The translations under genes were made by a program, and so were the position numbers. Positions 9,256 through 18,351 of a stretch of DNA of 46,252 nucleotides are shown here, piece by piece. The DNA lies in NCBI GenBank assembly GCA_002715985.1, contig PBAO01000036.1, positions 1 through 46,252 on the forward strand, read 5' to 3'. The stretch is from Lysobacterales bacterium. GTDB taxonomy: Bacteria > Pseudomonadota > Gammaproteobacteria > Nevskiales > Salinisphaeraceae. Below the pieces are notes generated by a model. The model saw only the letters and a program-made list of their open reading frames with translations, searched no databases and was not told where the DNA came from. How positions within the stretch are numbered: the first letter of the stretch is position 1; each line of letters opens with the position of its first letter.

Positions 9256-9289
9256 AAAAAAAAGCCGGCGCTACCGCGCCGGCTTTTCT
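9256..9289. terminator. Bidirectional terminator between aldehyde dehydrogenase and EF-hand genes
   Basis: AGCCGGCGC, loop TACC, GCGCCGGCT is flanked by a run of A on the left and TTTT on the right, so it can end transcripts from both converging genes. Confidence 0.88.
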
Positions 9290-9308
9290 GTTTCGGACAG
9301 CACCAGGC

Positions 9309-9848
9309 CTAGCTGCTCTGATTGCTCTTCTTCTGCGTTGTCTGCGACGCATTGTCGCCACCGGCATTGCTCATGAACGCCTGGATCCATTCGCTGTGCG
9401 AGACTTCACCATCGCCGTTCTGATCCATCTTCTTGGACATCCGGTTGTAGTAGTCCTTCTGCTGCTGCGACATCTGCGAGTTCTGCTGTGCCTTGTCCGA
9501 TGCGATTTCATCGGTATTGAGCGTGCCGTCGCCGTTGCCGTCCAGCAAGCCGAACGTACGCAGAGCACGGGCTTTGGCAGCCGTGGTGTACTCGATCTGT
9601 GAAACATCGCCGTTGCCGTCATAGTCCATCTGGCGGTACGCCATCTTGGCGACGGCCTCCGGCAGATTGGACAGCTCGTCTTCACTCAGCGTGTTGTCGT
9701 TGTCGGTATCCAGCATGCCGAACAACAGGCTGTTATCCGATTGCGGGCCGTTCTGTGTGTTCATGCCCGAATCGTTGGACTGGGCCATCGCCATCGGTGC
9801 GGCAAACAGCGAAGCGAGCGCGGCAGAGAGTGCAATCTGTTTTTTCAT
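9309..9848 (-). CDS. Secreted EF-hand calcium-binding protein
   Basis: The 179-residue protein begins MKKQIALSAALASLFAAPMAMAQ, a clear Sec signal peptide with an AMA-Q type cleavage site, so it should be periplasmic or exported. Four 12-residue EF loops can be read: DTDNDNTLSEDE, DYDGNGDVSQIE, DGNGDGTLNTDE and DQNGDGEVSHSE. All have acidic ligands at positions 1, 3 (Asp/Asn), 5 and 12. The mature ends are rich in Asn, Gln and Ser. The start at 9848 is preferred over an in-frame upstream ATG (9896) because the signal peptide begins there, though no strong ribosome binding site is seen. A calcium buffer or sensor role is inferred; no partner is evident. Confidence 0.85.
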   Translation of the reverse strand: MKKQIALSAALASLFAAPMAMAQSNDSGMNTQNGPQSDNSLLFGMLDTDNDNTLSEDELSNLPEAVAKMAYRQMDYDGNGDVSQIEYTTAAKARALRTFGLLDGNGDGTLNTDEIASDKAQQNSQMSQQQKDYYNRMSKKMDQNGDGEVSHSEWIQAFMSNAGGDNASQTTQKKSNQSS

Positions 9849-9916
9849 CGCGTTTATTGCGTTGTGGACTATAAGCTGACCGTAACAGCTATCCACGGCC
9901 CGATTGCAAACCCTGT

Positions 9917-11485
9917 TCAGTAGACATCGCGCAGATAGCGATGAGCCTCGGACAAGCCCGTAACGTATCGGGCTGCGGCGTCGTCGTTCATGTTGCCCTG
10001 CTCGGCCACGATGCGATGAAGCGCGGCATCGACATCCTTGGCCATGCGCGAGGCATCGCCGCAGATATAGATCACCGCCCCGGCCTGCAGCCAGGCCCAG
10101 AATTCGCGGGCTTGTTCGAGCATGCGAGTCTGGACATAGACCTTGTCCTTCTGATCACGCGAGAACGCGAGTGTCAGGCGGCTGATCAATCCGGTCTTGC
10201 GCCACGCCTCGAGCTGGTCGCGATAGATATGGTCCCGGGCAGACTCCGGATTACCGAAGAACAACCAGTTCTTGCCGGCATGCTCGAGGGCCTCGCGCTC
10301 TTGCAGAAATGCGATGAACGGGGCGATGCCGGTACCGGGCCCGATCATGATCGCCGGGTGATCGGGATCGGCGTTGACCCGGAACTCATCGGATCTCTGT
10401 ATATAGATCGGTACTTCACCGTGTCGCGATAACCGCTTGGCCAGAAACGTCGAGGCCACACCCTTATAGCCGCGCCCGAAGACCGCGGTCTTTACCACCG
10501 CGACCGTGGTATGAATCTGCGTCGGGTACTGTTTCGATGACGAGGCAATGGAATACAGCCGCGGCTGCAATGGGCCCAACGCATCGACCAGCGGCTGTAG
10601 CGGCGGCCGGGCACTCGGGTAGACCCGCAAGAGCTCGAGCAACGTCTGGCCTTCTTCTGCACCACGGCCGGCCAGCATCTTCAAGTCTTCGGCCTCATCC
10701 GCGTCGCCGGCGTGCTCGGCCAGAAGTGCGATGACTTCATCCGAGGGCTTGGTGACGTCGCGATCCTTGAGCAATGCCTGGCGCAGCAGTTTGTCCTGGC
10801 CATCGACGCCTACGCTCTCACCGCCGGAGACATCCAGATCAGCCAGGATAGCGTCGACCGTGCGCGGATCATTTTCCGGGAAAATGCCCATCGAGTCGCC
10901 GGCAGTGTATTCGAGGCCGGACTCGCCCAGATCGATCACCACATGGCGCGTGTCCTTTGATGAGCCCTCAGCGTTAAGCGGCGTGCTGGATTTCAGCTTG
11001 GCCATGAGCGGATTGTCCCGCGTGCCCGGAGGCGACGTTTTTTTCGGCCTGGCCGCCGGTTTTGCCTCGGCTTCGTCTTCATCCTTGCTGTCGACGCTGG
11101 CCGTCGCGTGCTCGGCGACCAGCTCCTTCAGCTTGCGCTCGGTTTCCTTGGCTCCGGGCACACAGCGGTTCACGGCCTCTCCCTCAAACGCTATCGCCTC
11201 GGCGTATGTCTTGCACAGGTAGCCACACTGGCCGCAGTCCAACTGCGCCATGGCTGCCATCAGCTGGCGCTCGTACGGCTTGCCCTCAGCCAATGCCATG
11301 CGCTCGTCCATCGCCATGGCCGGATCGTGCCAGGGAAACGACTCCTTCGCCTCGCCGCCGCCTTGGTCGGCGCCGCCGAGTGCCCCCTCCCAGCCGGCCA
11401 ACGCAGAAATCAGGCCGTTGAGCCATTGCCGCTGGCCTTGCTCGAACGGTGCGTCTTCCGGGATGAGATCGACTTGTGTGGGCAT
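9917..11485 (-). CDS. FeS-FAD reductase, CysJ-like, probable electron donor to the siroheme reductase
   Basis: 522 residues. Residues 1-80 are without recognised motif. Cys84, Cys87, Cys91 and Cys108 (LDCGQCGYLCKTYAEA...NRCVPG) form a C-x2-C-x3-C-x16-C module resembling the [4Fe-4S] domain of RnfB-type proteins. A charged linker follows (about 115-160). From about 165 to the end lies a CysJ/P450-reductase-type FAD and NADPH module: RLYSIASS binds FAD, GPGTGIAPFIAFLQER is the NADPH site, and the terminus HRYLRDVY matches CysJ. No flavodoxin (FMN) domain is present. Gene order points to NADPH-driven supply of electrons to the adjacent NirA-like enzyme; a role in sulfite reduction is the alternative. 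It is separated from that gene by 309 bases. Confidence 0.82.
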   Translation of the reverse strand: MPTQVDLIPEDAPFEQGQRQWLNGLISALAGWEGALGGADQGGGEAKESFPWHDPAMAMDERMALAEGKPYERQLMAAMAQLDCGQCGYLCKTYAEAIAFEGEAVNRCVPGAKETERKLKELVAEHATASVDSKDEDEAEAKPAARPKKTSPPGTRDNPLMAKLKSSTPLNAEGSSKDTRHVVIDLGESGLEYTAGDSMGIFPENDPRTVDAILADLDVSGGESVGVDGQDKLLRQALLKDRDVTKPSDEVIALLAEHAGDADEAEDLKMLAGRGAEEGQTLLELLRVYPSARPPLQPLVDALGPLQPRLYSIASSSKQYPTQIHTTVAVVKTAVFGRGYKGVASTFLAKRLSRHGEVPIYIQRSDEFRVNADPDHPAIMIGPGTGIAPFIAFLQEREALEHAGKNWLFFGNPESARDHIYRDQLEAWRKTGLISRLTLAFSRDQKDKVYVQTRMLEQAREFWAWLQAGAVIYICGDASRMAKDVDAALHRIVAEQGNMNDDAAARYVTGLSEAHRYLRDVY

Positions 11486-11794
11486 GTTTCACCTCGTTTT
11501 ATGCACGAGAAAGGTTCTCTTTTCATCCACGGATGAACGCAGACGGCACAGATGGCGAACGACAGACGTGTCGCTCGAGCATCGGGACGCCACGATTGCC
11601 GGCGGCGTTGCTTGCCCGATGTCTTTGGCTTTCATTTTTCCGGTGAGCTATCACAGCCGTCCGGTGCCGTGACGCCGCCTAATCGATAACTGGCGCCCAA
11701 CCCGAGCCGTCATCTGCCTTGTCTGCGTCCATCGGCGGACAAATATCTTTCTGTCTTCAATCTGCGAAATCTGCGGACGACGGTCTGGCAAGGA
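11486..11794. repeat. Intergenic stretch with a diverged inverted repeat
   Basis: No gene is seen in these 309 bases. Segments 11521-11554 and 11711-11744 are complementary at 25 of 34 positions and share the words CATCTG, GTCTGCGT and CATC when aligned in opposite orientation. A further ATCTGCGAAATCTGCGGACG-like word follows at about 11760-11780. Repeats built on ATCTGCG/ATCCGCGG words are common between genes in many bacteria. This looks like a decayed repeat element, or two copies facing each other, inserted in the operon. Confidence 0.5.
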
Positions 11795-13729
11795 TCAGGC
11801 GGCATTGGTCTGATCCTTGTTGTTGTCTGGCTTGGCCTCGGCGTCCTGTGGGTTCCGGGTCATTTCGGCCTCGGGTTCGACGGTTGACTCGAGCGCCCGC
11901 CCGGCGTCTTCGGGCGTTGCCGCGTCGGCAGCCGTGGCCTTGTCGGTGGCGCTCCAGGCCGTAACGGCGGCGTCCAGGCGCTCACGCAGATCGGCCATGT
12001 CCTGGCGTCGCGCATAGTTCACGAACGCTTCATCGCCGCGACGCTCATTCAGATACAGCGCCAGCAGATTTTCGATATACACCGGCATCCGGCTGGCCGG
12101 CACGCCGGCTGCCAGCTCCTTGGCGATGCCTTCGGTGTCTTCGTAGCCGCCGCCGATGAAGACATCAAACCCATCGACTTGATCGGCTTCTTCGGGGTCA
12201 AGCGCGTCCGGATCATCGACGCGCGTACCGAGCAGGCCGATATCGCCGATATAGTGCTGCGCACAGGAGTTCGGGCAGCCGGTGATGTTGAAGTTGATGG
12301 GCTGGTCGAGCCCGACCGTGGCCTCGATATGCTCGACCAGCTTCATGGCGTTGCCCTTGGTTTCGGCGTTGCCGAACTTGCAGCCCCAGCTGCCCGTGCA
12401 GGCCACCATGCCGGTACGGGCCGGGCTGGCCTCGATGTGCAGCCCGATCGTTTCGACGGCTTGTCTCACCTTGTCGATGTCGGCCCGGGCGATGCCCCCG
12501 AGTACGATGTTCTGCCAGACGGTCGCCCGGATCCTGTGATCCCCGTACTCGTCAGCAATAGCGGCCAGCTGATGCATCTGCTTGGCCGACACCCGGCCCA
12601 CCGGACAGATCACGCCGATGTAGTGCATGCCGGGCTGGGCGGCGTCGTGAACGCCCATGTGACCGGCGCGCTGGACCTCGGCCCGGGGCTCGCAGCGCTT
12701 CAGATCGAACCAGCGCAGCGGGAAATCCAGTGCTTTCTGAACCTCTTGCATGAACCTGGCAAAGCCCCAGCGATCAAGGACATACTTGAGCCGGGCCTTG
12801 TCACGATCGGTTCGATCCCCGTTCATGAGAAAGACCTTGAGCACCGCATGAGCGACCGGCACACATTCCTCGGGCTTCAACATCACGCCGGCATCGCGGG
12901 CGAAATCCTTGTGCCCCGTGATGCCGCCGAGCCCGAGCCGGAAATAAGGGCGTTGTGGCAACGGCCCATCGGGCCTGGGCAGCACGGCAGAAAAGCCGAT
13001 ATCGTTGGTGCCCTCGAGTGCTGAGATACGCCCGCCGCCGTCGAAGGCGATATTGAACTTGCGCGGCAGGCCGTAGAGCTCGCGGTGGTTCAGGATGTGG
13101 TGATGCATCGCCCGGCAATACGGGGTGACGTCGAGCAGCTCGTCAGGATCGATGCCCGCCAGCGGACTCCCGGTGACATTACGGATGTTGTCGCCGCCGG
13201 CGCCGCGGTTCAGCACGCCGATATCAGCCAGGCCGGTCTCGACGTTGAGCGAGTCTTGCGCGCCGATCTCGCGGATCTGCAGATTGGCACGGGTGGTGAC
13301 ATGGGTATAACCACCGCCATAGGTCGTCGCCAGATCGGCCACGCCGCGCCATTGGTGCGAGGACCAGATGCCCCCCGGCATGCGCAGACGACACATATAG
13401 CTGTCCTGATTGGGCGCGACATAGAACAGGCCGTTGCCTTTCATCAGAAACACATCGTCGCCCTTGGGATACTCGCCCTTCGCGGCCAGCGCCGTCATAC
13501 GACCCCACATATCAAGCGGGTTGCATTCGGACTTGGCCTGTTCCTGGCTGGCGAGCTCGCCGCCCATAGCCTGGGCACGGATACGCGCCTGAGCGTGCCA
13601 GTCATCCGGGCGCAGGGTCTTGGCGCCGGTCAGGCCGGTCATGCCGGGCACGCCACGGGCGATATGCAGGCCCGCCGTCACGCCCTTGAGATAGCGCTGC
13701 TGTTCTTCGTTGAATGTGTTGTCGGTCAT
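11795..13729 (-). CDS. Siroheme nitrite/sulfite reductase, NirA-like
   Basis: Six-electron reduction of nitrite to ammonium (or sulfite to sulfide) on a siroheme-[4Fe-4S] centre. In the 644-residue protein Cys444 and Cys450 (ACTGSWGC) with Cys485 and Cys489 (TGCPNSCAQ) are the cluster/siroheme ligands, followed by the conserved ETKGNAM. Two ferredoxin-like half-repeats occur (THVTTRANLQIRE; RATVWQNIVLGGI). The last 60 residues are low-complexity, Ala/Asp/Glu-rich and unlike the family core. The ATG at 13729 has GGAG 6 bases upstream; an ATG at 13756 is possible but lacks this. Standing directly after a nitrate reductase gene, nitrite is the likelier substrate. Confidence 0.85.
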   Translation of the reverse strand: MTDNTFNEEQQRYLKGVTAGLHIARGVPGMTGLTGAKTLRPDDWHAQARIRAQAMGGELASQEQAKSECNPLDMWGRMTALAAKGEYPKGDDVFLMKGNGLFYVAPNQDSYMCRLRMPGGIWSSHQWRGVADLATTYGGGYTHVTTRANLQIREIGAQDSLNVETGLADIGVLNRGAGGDNIRNVTGSPLAGIDPDELLDVTPYCRAMHHHILNHRELYGLPRKFNIAFDGGGRISALEGTNDIGFSAVLPRPDGPLPQRPYFRLGLGGITGHKDFARDAGVMLKPEECVPVAHAVLKVFLMNGDRTDRDKARLKYVLDRWGFARFMQEVQKALDFPLRWFDLKRCEPRAEVQRAGHMGVHDAAQPGMHYIGVICPVGRVSAKQMHQLAAIADEYGDHRIRATVWQNIVLGGIARADIDKVRQAVETIGLHIEASPARTGMVACTGSWGCKFGNAETKGNAMKLVEHIEATVGLDQPINFNITGCPNSCAQHYIGDIGLLGTRVDDPDALDPEEADQVDGFDVFIGGGYEDTEGIAKELAAGVPASRMPVYIENLLALYLNERRGDEAFVNYARRQDMADLRERLDAAVTAWSATDKATAADAATPEDAGRALESTVEPEAEMTRNPQDAEAKPDNNKDQTNAA

Positions 13730-13976
13730 GTCAGGCTCCGATCCGTGATCGATCATGAGTCGTGGTCTGTTCAGCGCGATCCACCAACGGCGCGGTTGAA
13801 AGGATCTCGAAGAGAACCGGCCTGTCCTTATTCGCCACGGTGGCTATCGTCTTTTCGATTCAGGGACGACGCCGCGCCGTGCGCTGTCACCGGCTCCTCG
13901 GCGTTGTGTCGACGGTCTTTGGCGGAGACACCTTGTCGGTCTCCCATCGCGTTCGGTTGCCTTGGTCGGCGGACTG

Positions 13977-16652
13977 TCATGCTTTTTCGGCCTCGGCCAG
14001 AAGCTCGGCAATCTCGGGCTTGCACGACCCGCAGTTGGTGCCGGCCTGCAGCACTTCACCGACCGCGCCCACCGAGTCCAGGCGGTTGTTCTCGATCGCG
14101 CGCCGAATCGTCCTGCGGCCCACGCCGAAGCAGGCGCACACCTGCGGGCCGGTATCGGCACTGGCATCAGCCGGTCGGCCGGCAAGTACGGCCACGCGCT
14201 CGGCCTCGGTCATCGCCTGGCCCGAATAGAGCCCGGCCAGCCAGCTGCGATCGGGTAAGCGTGCCGGTGTAGCAGCGATGAAGACGGCCGCTTCCAGATG
14301 ACCGGCCTCGACATGCGCTGCCCGATAGGTGCCGACCGCCGGATCGGCGGCGTCCAGCCAGTCCACATCGCGCGCGGCGACGCCCAGCCAGCGCCGCGTG
14401 GCAGTCTTCAGATCCGCGGATGGGTCGCAGCCGGCGATTTCATAGCGCACAAAGCGCTCGCCCGGCACCTTGACCCACCAGTCGATGCCGGTCGTGGCAC
14501 GCAGCCGCAGCGTACGAGCGGCATAGATGACGCCGTGCCAAGCCGCGGCGAACGGCGCAATGGTCGCAGGCGTGTGCTTGAATTCGGGCTCGCCCGAAAT
14601 CGGACAGACTGCGGGATTGACCGCACTGCCGATGCACGCGCTGGATGCGAACTGATCGTTCCAGTGCATGGGCGCGAACAGACAGCCCTGGCGTTGTCGC
14701 TGGCTCGTGATGACCCGCAGGCTTGCCTGGCCCCAGGCTGTCGTCACCGTCGCCAGCTCGCCGTCGACAATGCCGTATCTCCAGGCATCAGCCGGGTGGA
14801 TCGCCACGAACGGCTCGGGTATATGGGTAGCCAGCGGCTGGGATTTGGCCGTGCGGGTCATGGTGTGCCAGTGATCACGAATCCGCCCGGTATTGAGCGC
14901 CAGCGGATAGTCGCCAGAGCATGCGTTGGCCGGGCCGCGCGGGCTCACGGCCACCAGGTGCGCCCGGCCATCGGCGGTGGGATACGTGCCGTCGACGAAC
15001 AGCTGATCCACGCCGGCAGGGGCCGGCATCGCGCCCGCGGCGCGCCGCGGCTGAGGCAAGGGCACGGGCCAGCGCGTCGGCTGGAGTGTGTCGTAATCGG
15101 TGTCCGACAGCGTTGCCAGACCGGCCAGGTTCAATATCCGTTCGCCGTCATTGTCAAAAGCGGTCAGCGCGGCGTGCTCGCGAAAAATAGCGGCCGGGCC
15201 GGCATAGACGAACCCCTCGGCAAAGCCCATGCGCTGTGCGACGTCGCACATGATGTCCCAATCCGCCCGGGCCTGGCCGGGCCGGGGTAGAAATGGGCGC
15301 TGGCGCGAGATCATCCGCTCGGAGTTGGTCACCGTACCGGTCTTTTCCGCCCAGGCCGCTGCGGGCAACAACACATCGGCCCGCTCGGCGGTATCGGTAT
15401 GGCGCATTACGTCCGAGACGATCACGAGCGGGCAGCGTTCCAGTGCGGCCCGGGCGCGATCGGCCTCCGGCAGGCTCACCAGCGGATTGGTGGCCATGAT
15501 CCAGACTGCTTTCACCTGCCCGGCCTCGATGGCCTCGAACAGCTCGAGCGCTTTCAGCCCCGGCTGGCGGGCAATGGCCGGCGAATCCCAGAATCGTTGC
15601 ACGGTATCGGCCCGGTCAAAGCCCATGTGCGCGGCCAGCGTGCTCGACAGCCCGCCGACCTCACGCCCGCCCATGGCATTGGGCTGGCCGGTGATCGAAA
15701 ACGGGCACGCCCCCGGTTTGCCGATCCGCTCGGTCAACAGATGACAGTTGATGATCGCGTTAACCTTGTCGGTCCCCGCCGAGGACTGGTTGACCCCCTG
15801 GGAGAAGACCGTGACCGTGCGTTCGGTCGCGGCAAACCACTCGAAAAAAGTCTGCAGATCGGCAATTGGTACACCGGCCGCATCGGCCACGCTGGCCATG
15901 TCACCGCCCTGCCCGGCCGCGGCAATTGCATCGGCCCCGCCCGGCAGATCGGTCGTGACGCCGTGATCTGCCAGATAAGCCAACAGCCCGTTGAACAGTG
16001 CCACGTCGGTACCGGGGGCGAGCGGCAGATGCAGATCGGCAGAATCGGCGGTGGCCGTACGGCGTGGGTCGATCACCACCAGCTTCTTGTGCGGATCGGC
16101 CTCCCGGGCGGCCATGACGCGCTGATAAACCACCGGGTGACACCAGGCGGTATTCGAGCCGACGAGCACGACCAGATCAGCGATCTCCAGGTCGTCGTAG
16201 CAGCCGGGCACCAAGTCTTCGCCGAAGGCCCGCACGTGGCCGGCTACCGCCGACGACATGCACAAGCGCGAATTGGTATCGATATTCGCCGAGCCGATAT
16301 AGCCTTTCATCAGCTTGTTGGCGATGTAGTAATCCTCGGTCAGCAGCTGGCCCGAGACATAAAACGCCACGGCATCCGGGCCGTGCTCGGCAATGGTGTC
16401 GGCCAGGCCGCCGGCCACGCGATCCAGCGCCGCGTCCCAATCGGCGCGTACCCCCTCGATCATCGGGTACAACAAGCGCCCGCCGAGATCGACGGTATCG
16501 GCCAGGGCAGTGCCCTTGGAGCACAGGCGGCCCTTGTTGGCGGGATGTTGTGCGTCGCCGGCGATCAACAGGCGATCATCGGCCTCGCGCGTGGCGGTCA
16601 CACCACAGCCCACGCCGCAGTAGGGACATGTGGTCTGCGTGGTCGTTGTCAT
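13977..16652 (-). CDS. nasA: Assimilatory nitrate reductase, NasA-type, with C-terminal BFD-like domain
   Basis: Cytosolic molybdenum bis-MGD enzyme reducing nitrate to nitrite; 891 residues. The N-terminal [4Fe-4S] site is Cys9, Cys12, Cys16 (CPYCGVGC) and Cys44 (GRLCSKG). The molybdopterin oxidoreductase core follows (FSQGVNQSSAGTDKVNAI, TGQPNAMGGREVGG), then the dinucleotide-binding domain (LNTGRIRDHWHTMTRT). Residues 835-891 form a BFD-like [2Fe-2S] domain with Cys839, Cys841, Cys874 and Cys877, the usual docking point for a NasB/NirB-type FAD subunit. The ATG overlaps the stop of the upstream FAD gene (TGATG), so translation is coupled; GGAGG lies upstream. There is no twin-arginine signal, which excludes a periplasmic Nap enzyme. 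Confidence 0.95.
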   Translation of the reverse strand: MTTTTQTTCPYCGVGCGVTATREADDRLLIAGDAQHPANKGRLCSKGTALADTVDLGGRLLYPMIEGVRADWDAALDRVAGGLADTIAEHGPDAVAFYVSGQLLTEDYYIANKLMKGYIGSANIDTNSRLCMSSAVAGHVRAFGEDLVPGCYDDLEIADLVVLVGSNTAWCHPVVYQRVMAAREADPHKKLVVIDPRRTATADSADLHLPLAPGTDVALFNGLLAYLADHGVTTDLPGGADAIAAAGQGGDMASVADAAGVPIADLQTFFEWFAATERTVTVFSQGVNQSSAGTDKVNAIINCHLLTERIGKPGACPFSITGQPNAMGGREVGGLSSTLAAHMGFDRADTVQRFWDSPAIARQPGLKALELFEAIEAGQVKAVWIMATNPLVSLPEADRARAALERCPLVIVSDVMRHTDTAERADVLLPAAAWAEKTGTVTNSERMISRQRPFLPRPGQARADWDIMCDVAQRMGFAEGFVYAGPAAIFREHAALTAFDNDGERILNLAGLATLSDTDYDTLQPTRWPVPLPQPRRAAGAMPAPAGVDQLFVDGTYPTADGRAHLVAVSPRGPANACSGDYPLALNTGRIRDHWHTMTRTAKSQPLATHIPEPFVAIHPADAWRYGIVDGELATVTTAWGQASLRVITSQRQRQGCLFAPMHWNDQFASSACIGSAVNPAVCPISGEPEFKHTPATIAPFAAAWHGVIYAARTLRLRATTGIDWWVKVPGERFVRYEIAGCDPSADLKTATRRWLGVAARDVDWLDAADPAVGTYRAAHVEAGHLEAAVFIAATPARLPDRSWLAGLYSGQAMTEAERVAVLAGRPADASADTGPQVCACFGVGRRTIRRAIENNRLDSVGAVGEVLQAGTNCGSCKPEIAELLAEAEKA

Positions 16653-17944
16653 CAGGCGGCCTCCGCCTTGTCTTCGTCGGCGGTGTCATTGGTTCCGGCT
16701 TCAACGAATGCCTGGCCGAAGAGCAGCAGATCGCGGAACGCCGATACGTCCGTGGCCGCCTGCATGTGTCTGAAATACCAGGGCCCATCCCGGGTTTCGC
16801 CGTAGAGCACCACGCCGGCGATACGCCCTGCTCGCAGTACGATGCGTTTGTACACGCCGCGCCGGATATCGGCGTAGGTGAGCGTCTGCGTGGCCTCGTC
16901 CTCGGTGAAGTCGCCGGCCGAGTACATATCGATGCCCGTGACCTTGAGCTGGGTCGCGGTGACCGAACCGTCGTAATGGGCATGCCCTCGCCAGGCCAGG
17001 TGATGGGCACACACGCGGGCCTGATCCCAAAGCGGAGCCACCAGGCCATAAACGGCCTTGCGATGTTCCACGCATTCGCCGACGGCATAGATCCGGGGGT
17101 CATAGGTCTGCATCGTGTCGTTGACCACGATGCCCTTGTTGCAGTGCAGCCCCGAGGCCTTGGCCAGGTCGATATTCGGCCGGATGCCGACAGCCATGAC
17201 GACCAGATCGGCGGCCAGCGTCGAGCCATCGGCATCCTTGAAACACAGGCCGTTGACAGGGCCGTTGTCGTCGTCGGCCGAAGAACCGACGATCGCGGCA
17301 GTCTCGGCGCCCAGGCGGAATGACAGGCCGCGCTGGGCCAGCGACTGCTGCAGAAGTGCCGCGGCGGTCGGATCCAGCTGGCGCTCCATAAGCTGGTTCG
17401 TCAAGTGAACGATGGTCACGTCCATACCGCGCTTGTGCAGGCCATAGGCTGCTTCCAGCCCCAGCAGTCCTCCGCCGATGACGGCTGCCCTGCCCCCGTT
17501 CTGGCTGGCCTTGACCATGGCATCGACGTCGGCGATATCACGAAACGAGATCACACCCGGCCGGTCGTGGCCGGGCACGGGGAGGATGAATGGCCGCGAG
17601 CCCGTGGCCAGCACCAGCCGGTCGTAGCCGACTTCACGGCCCTGCGCCGAGACAACCATGCGTCGTTTTCGGTCGATCGTCGTAACGGCCTCCCCGGTAT
17701 GGAGCGTGATGCCGTTGGCGTCGTACCAAGCGCGATCGCGGGTCTGTATATCGGCGAACGCCGTGTCGCCGGCCAGCACCGGCGAAAGCATGATGCGGTT
17801 GTAGCTGGCATGCGGCTCTGCACCGAATACGGTGATGTTGTAGCGCTCGGGGGCCAGCTCAAGCAGATCCTCGATCACGCGCAATCCGGCCATGCCGTTG
17901 CCGATGACGACCAGATCCAGTCTGGGGTGATGGTTATCGTGCAT
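16652..17944 (-). CDS. NAD(P)H-dependent FAD reductase, NirB/NasB N-terminal module
   Basis: 430-residue pyridine-nucleotide disulfide oxidoreductase-type protein with an FAD Rossmann motif (VVIGNGMAGLR, about residues 13-23), the LVLATGSRPF strand, an NAD(P)H motif (AAVIGGGLLGLEAAYGL) and a C-terminal FAD contact (IYAVGECVEHR). It corresponds to the first half of NirB but lacks the BFD and siroheme domains. It therefore most likely passes NAD(P)H electrons to NasA, whose gene overlaps it by one base. The ATG at 17944 has GAGG 5 bases upstream; an in-frame ATG at 17965 would add seven residues. It starts 32 bases after the small membrane protein gene. Confidence 0.88.
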   Translation of the reverse strand: MHDNHHPRLDLVVIGNGMAGLRVIEDLLELAPERYNITVFGAEPHASYNRIMLSPVLAGDTAFADIQTRDRAWYDANGITLHTGEAVTTIDRKRRMVVSAQGREVGYDRLVLATGSRPFILPVPGHDRPGVISFRDIADVDAMVKASQNGGRAAVIGGGLLGLEAAYGLHKRGMDVTIVHLTNQLMERQLDPTAAALLQQSLAQRGLSFRLGAETAAIVGSSADDDNGPVNGLCFKDADGSTLAADLVVMAVGIRPNIDLAKASGLHCNKGIVVNDTMQTYDPRIYAVGECVEHRKAVYGLVAPLWDQARVCAHHLAWRGHAHYDGSVTATQLKVTGIDMYSAGDFTEDEATQTLTYADIRRGVYKRIVLRAGRIAGVVLYGETRDGPWYFRHMQAATDVSAFRDLLLFGQAFVEAGTNDTADEDKAEAA

Positions 17945-17976
17945 AACGGCCTCGTTGCGCCTCATCACGAACTCGA

Positions 17977-18129
17977 TCAATGACCGGGAAAACCGCCGGT
18001 TCCCGTGAACGCCATGAACAGCGCATATCCACAGACACACAGCGCGATGCCCATTTCGGCGAACAGAAAAGCAACGCCATACTTGTACCAGGCGTCCGGC
18101 TGACGCTTGTCGAGTGCTTGCTGTGCCAT
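17977..18129 (-). CDS. 50-residue one-helix membrane protein in the nitrate cluster
   Basis: Sequence features: a polar N-terminus (MAQQALDKRQPDAWYKYG), one hydrophobic segment at about 19-41 with two cysteines (ALCVCGYAL), and a short Gly-rich tail GTGGFPGH. A GAGAGG ribosome binding site lies before the ATG at 18129 and falls inside any longer reading, which fixes the start. It sits between the nitrate transporter gene and the FAD reductase gene, in the same direction. Small proteins of this shape are known next to some MFS transporters and called small subunits; whether this is one is inference. Function otherwise unknown. Confidence 0.72.
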   Translation of the reverse strand: MAQQALDKRQPDAWYKYGVAFLFAEMGIALCVCGYALFMAFTGTGGFPGH

Positions 18130-18351
18130 TTCATACCTCTCTGGGGCGGCATTGCGATTCGCCAATCAACACGAACCGACGTCGATATCCGACGGTTGTC
18201 GGGCTTACCGGCCACCGAAACGACCTTGGCGTCGGCCTGCCAGTCATGTCTGCTCGGCGTGGCCTCGCGGCCAGGGGTCGATAGTTGTCTGTATTGCATC
18301 GCGTTGATTGGCGCTGATGCGCGCACGCCATGCCTGAAAACGAACATGCGA

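Noticed and set aside
15399-16805. A 468-codon plus-strand frame opposite the nitrate reductase
   Set aside because: Antisense to NasA cofactor motifs; no recognisable protein features.
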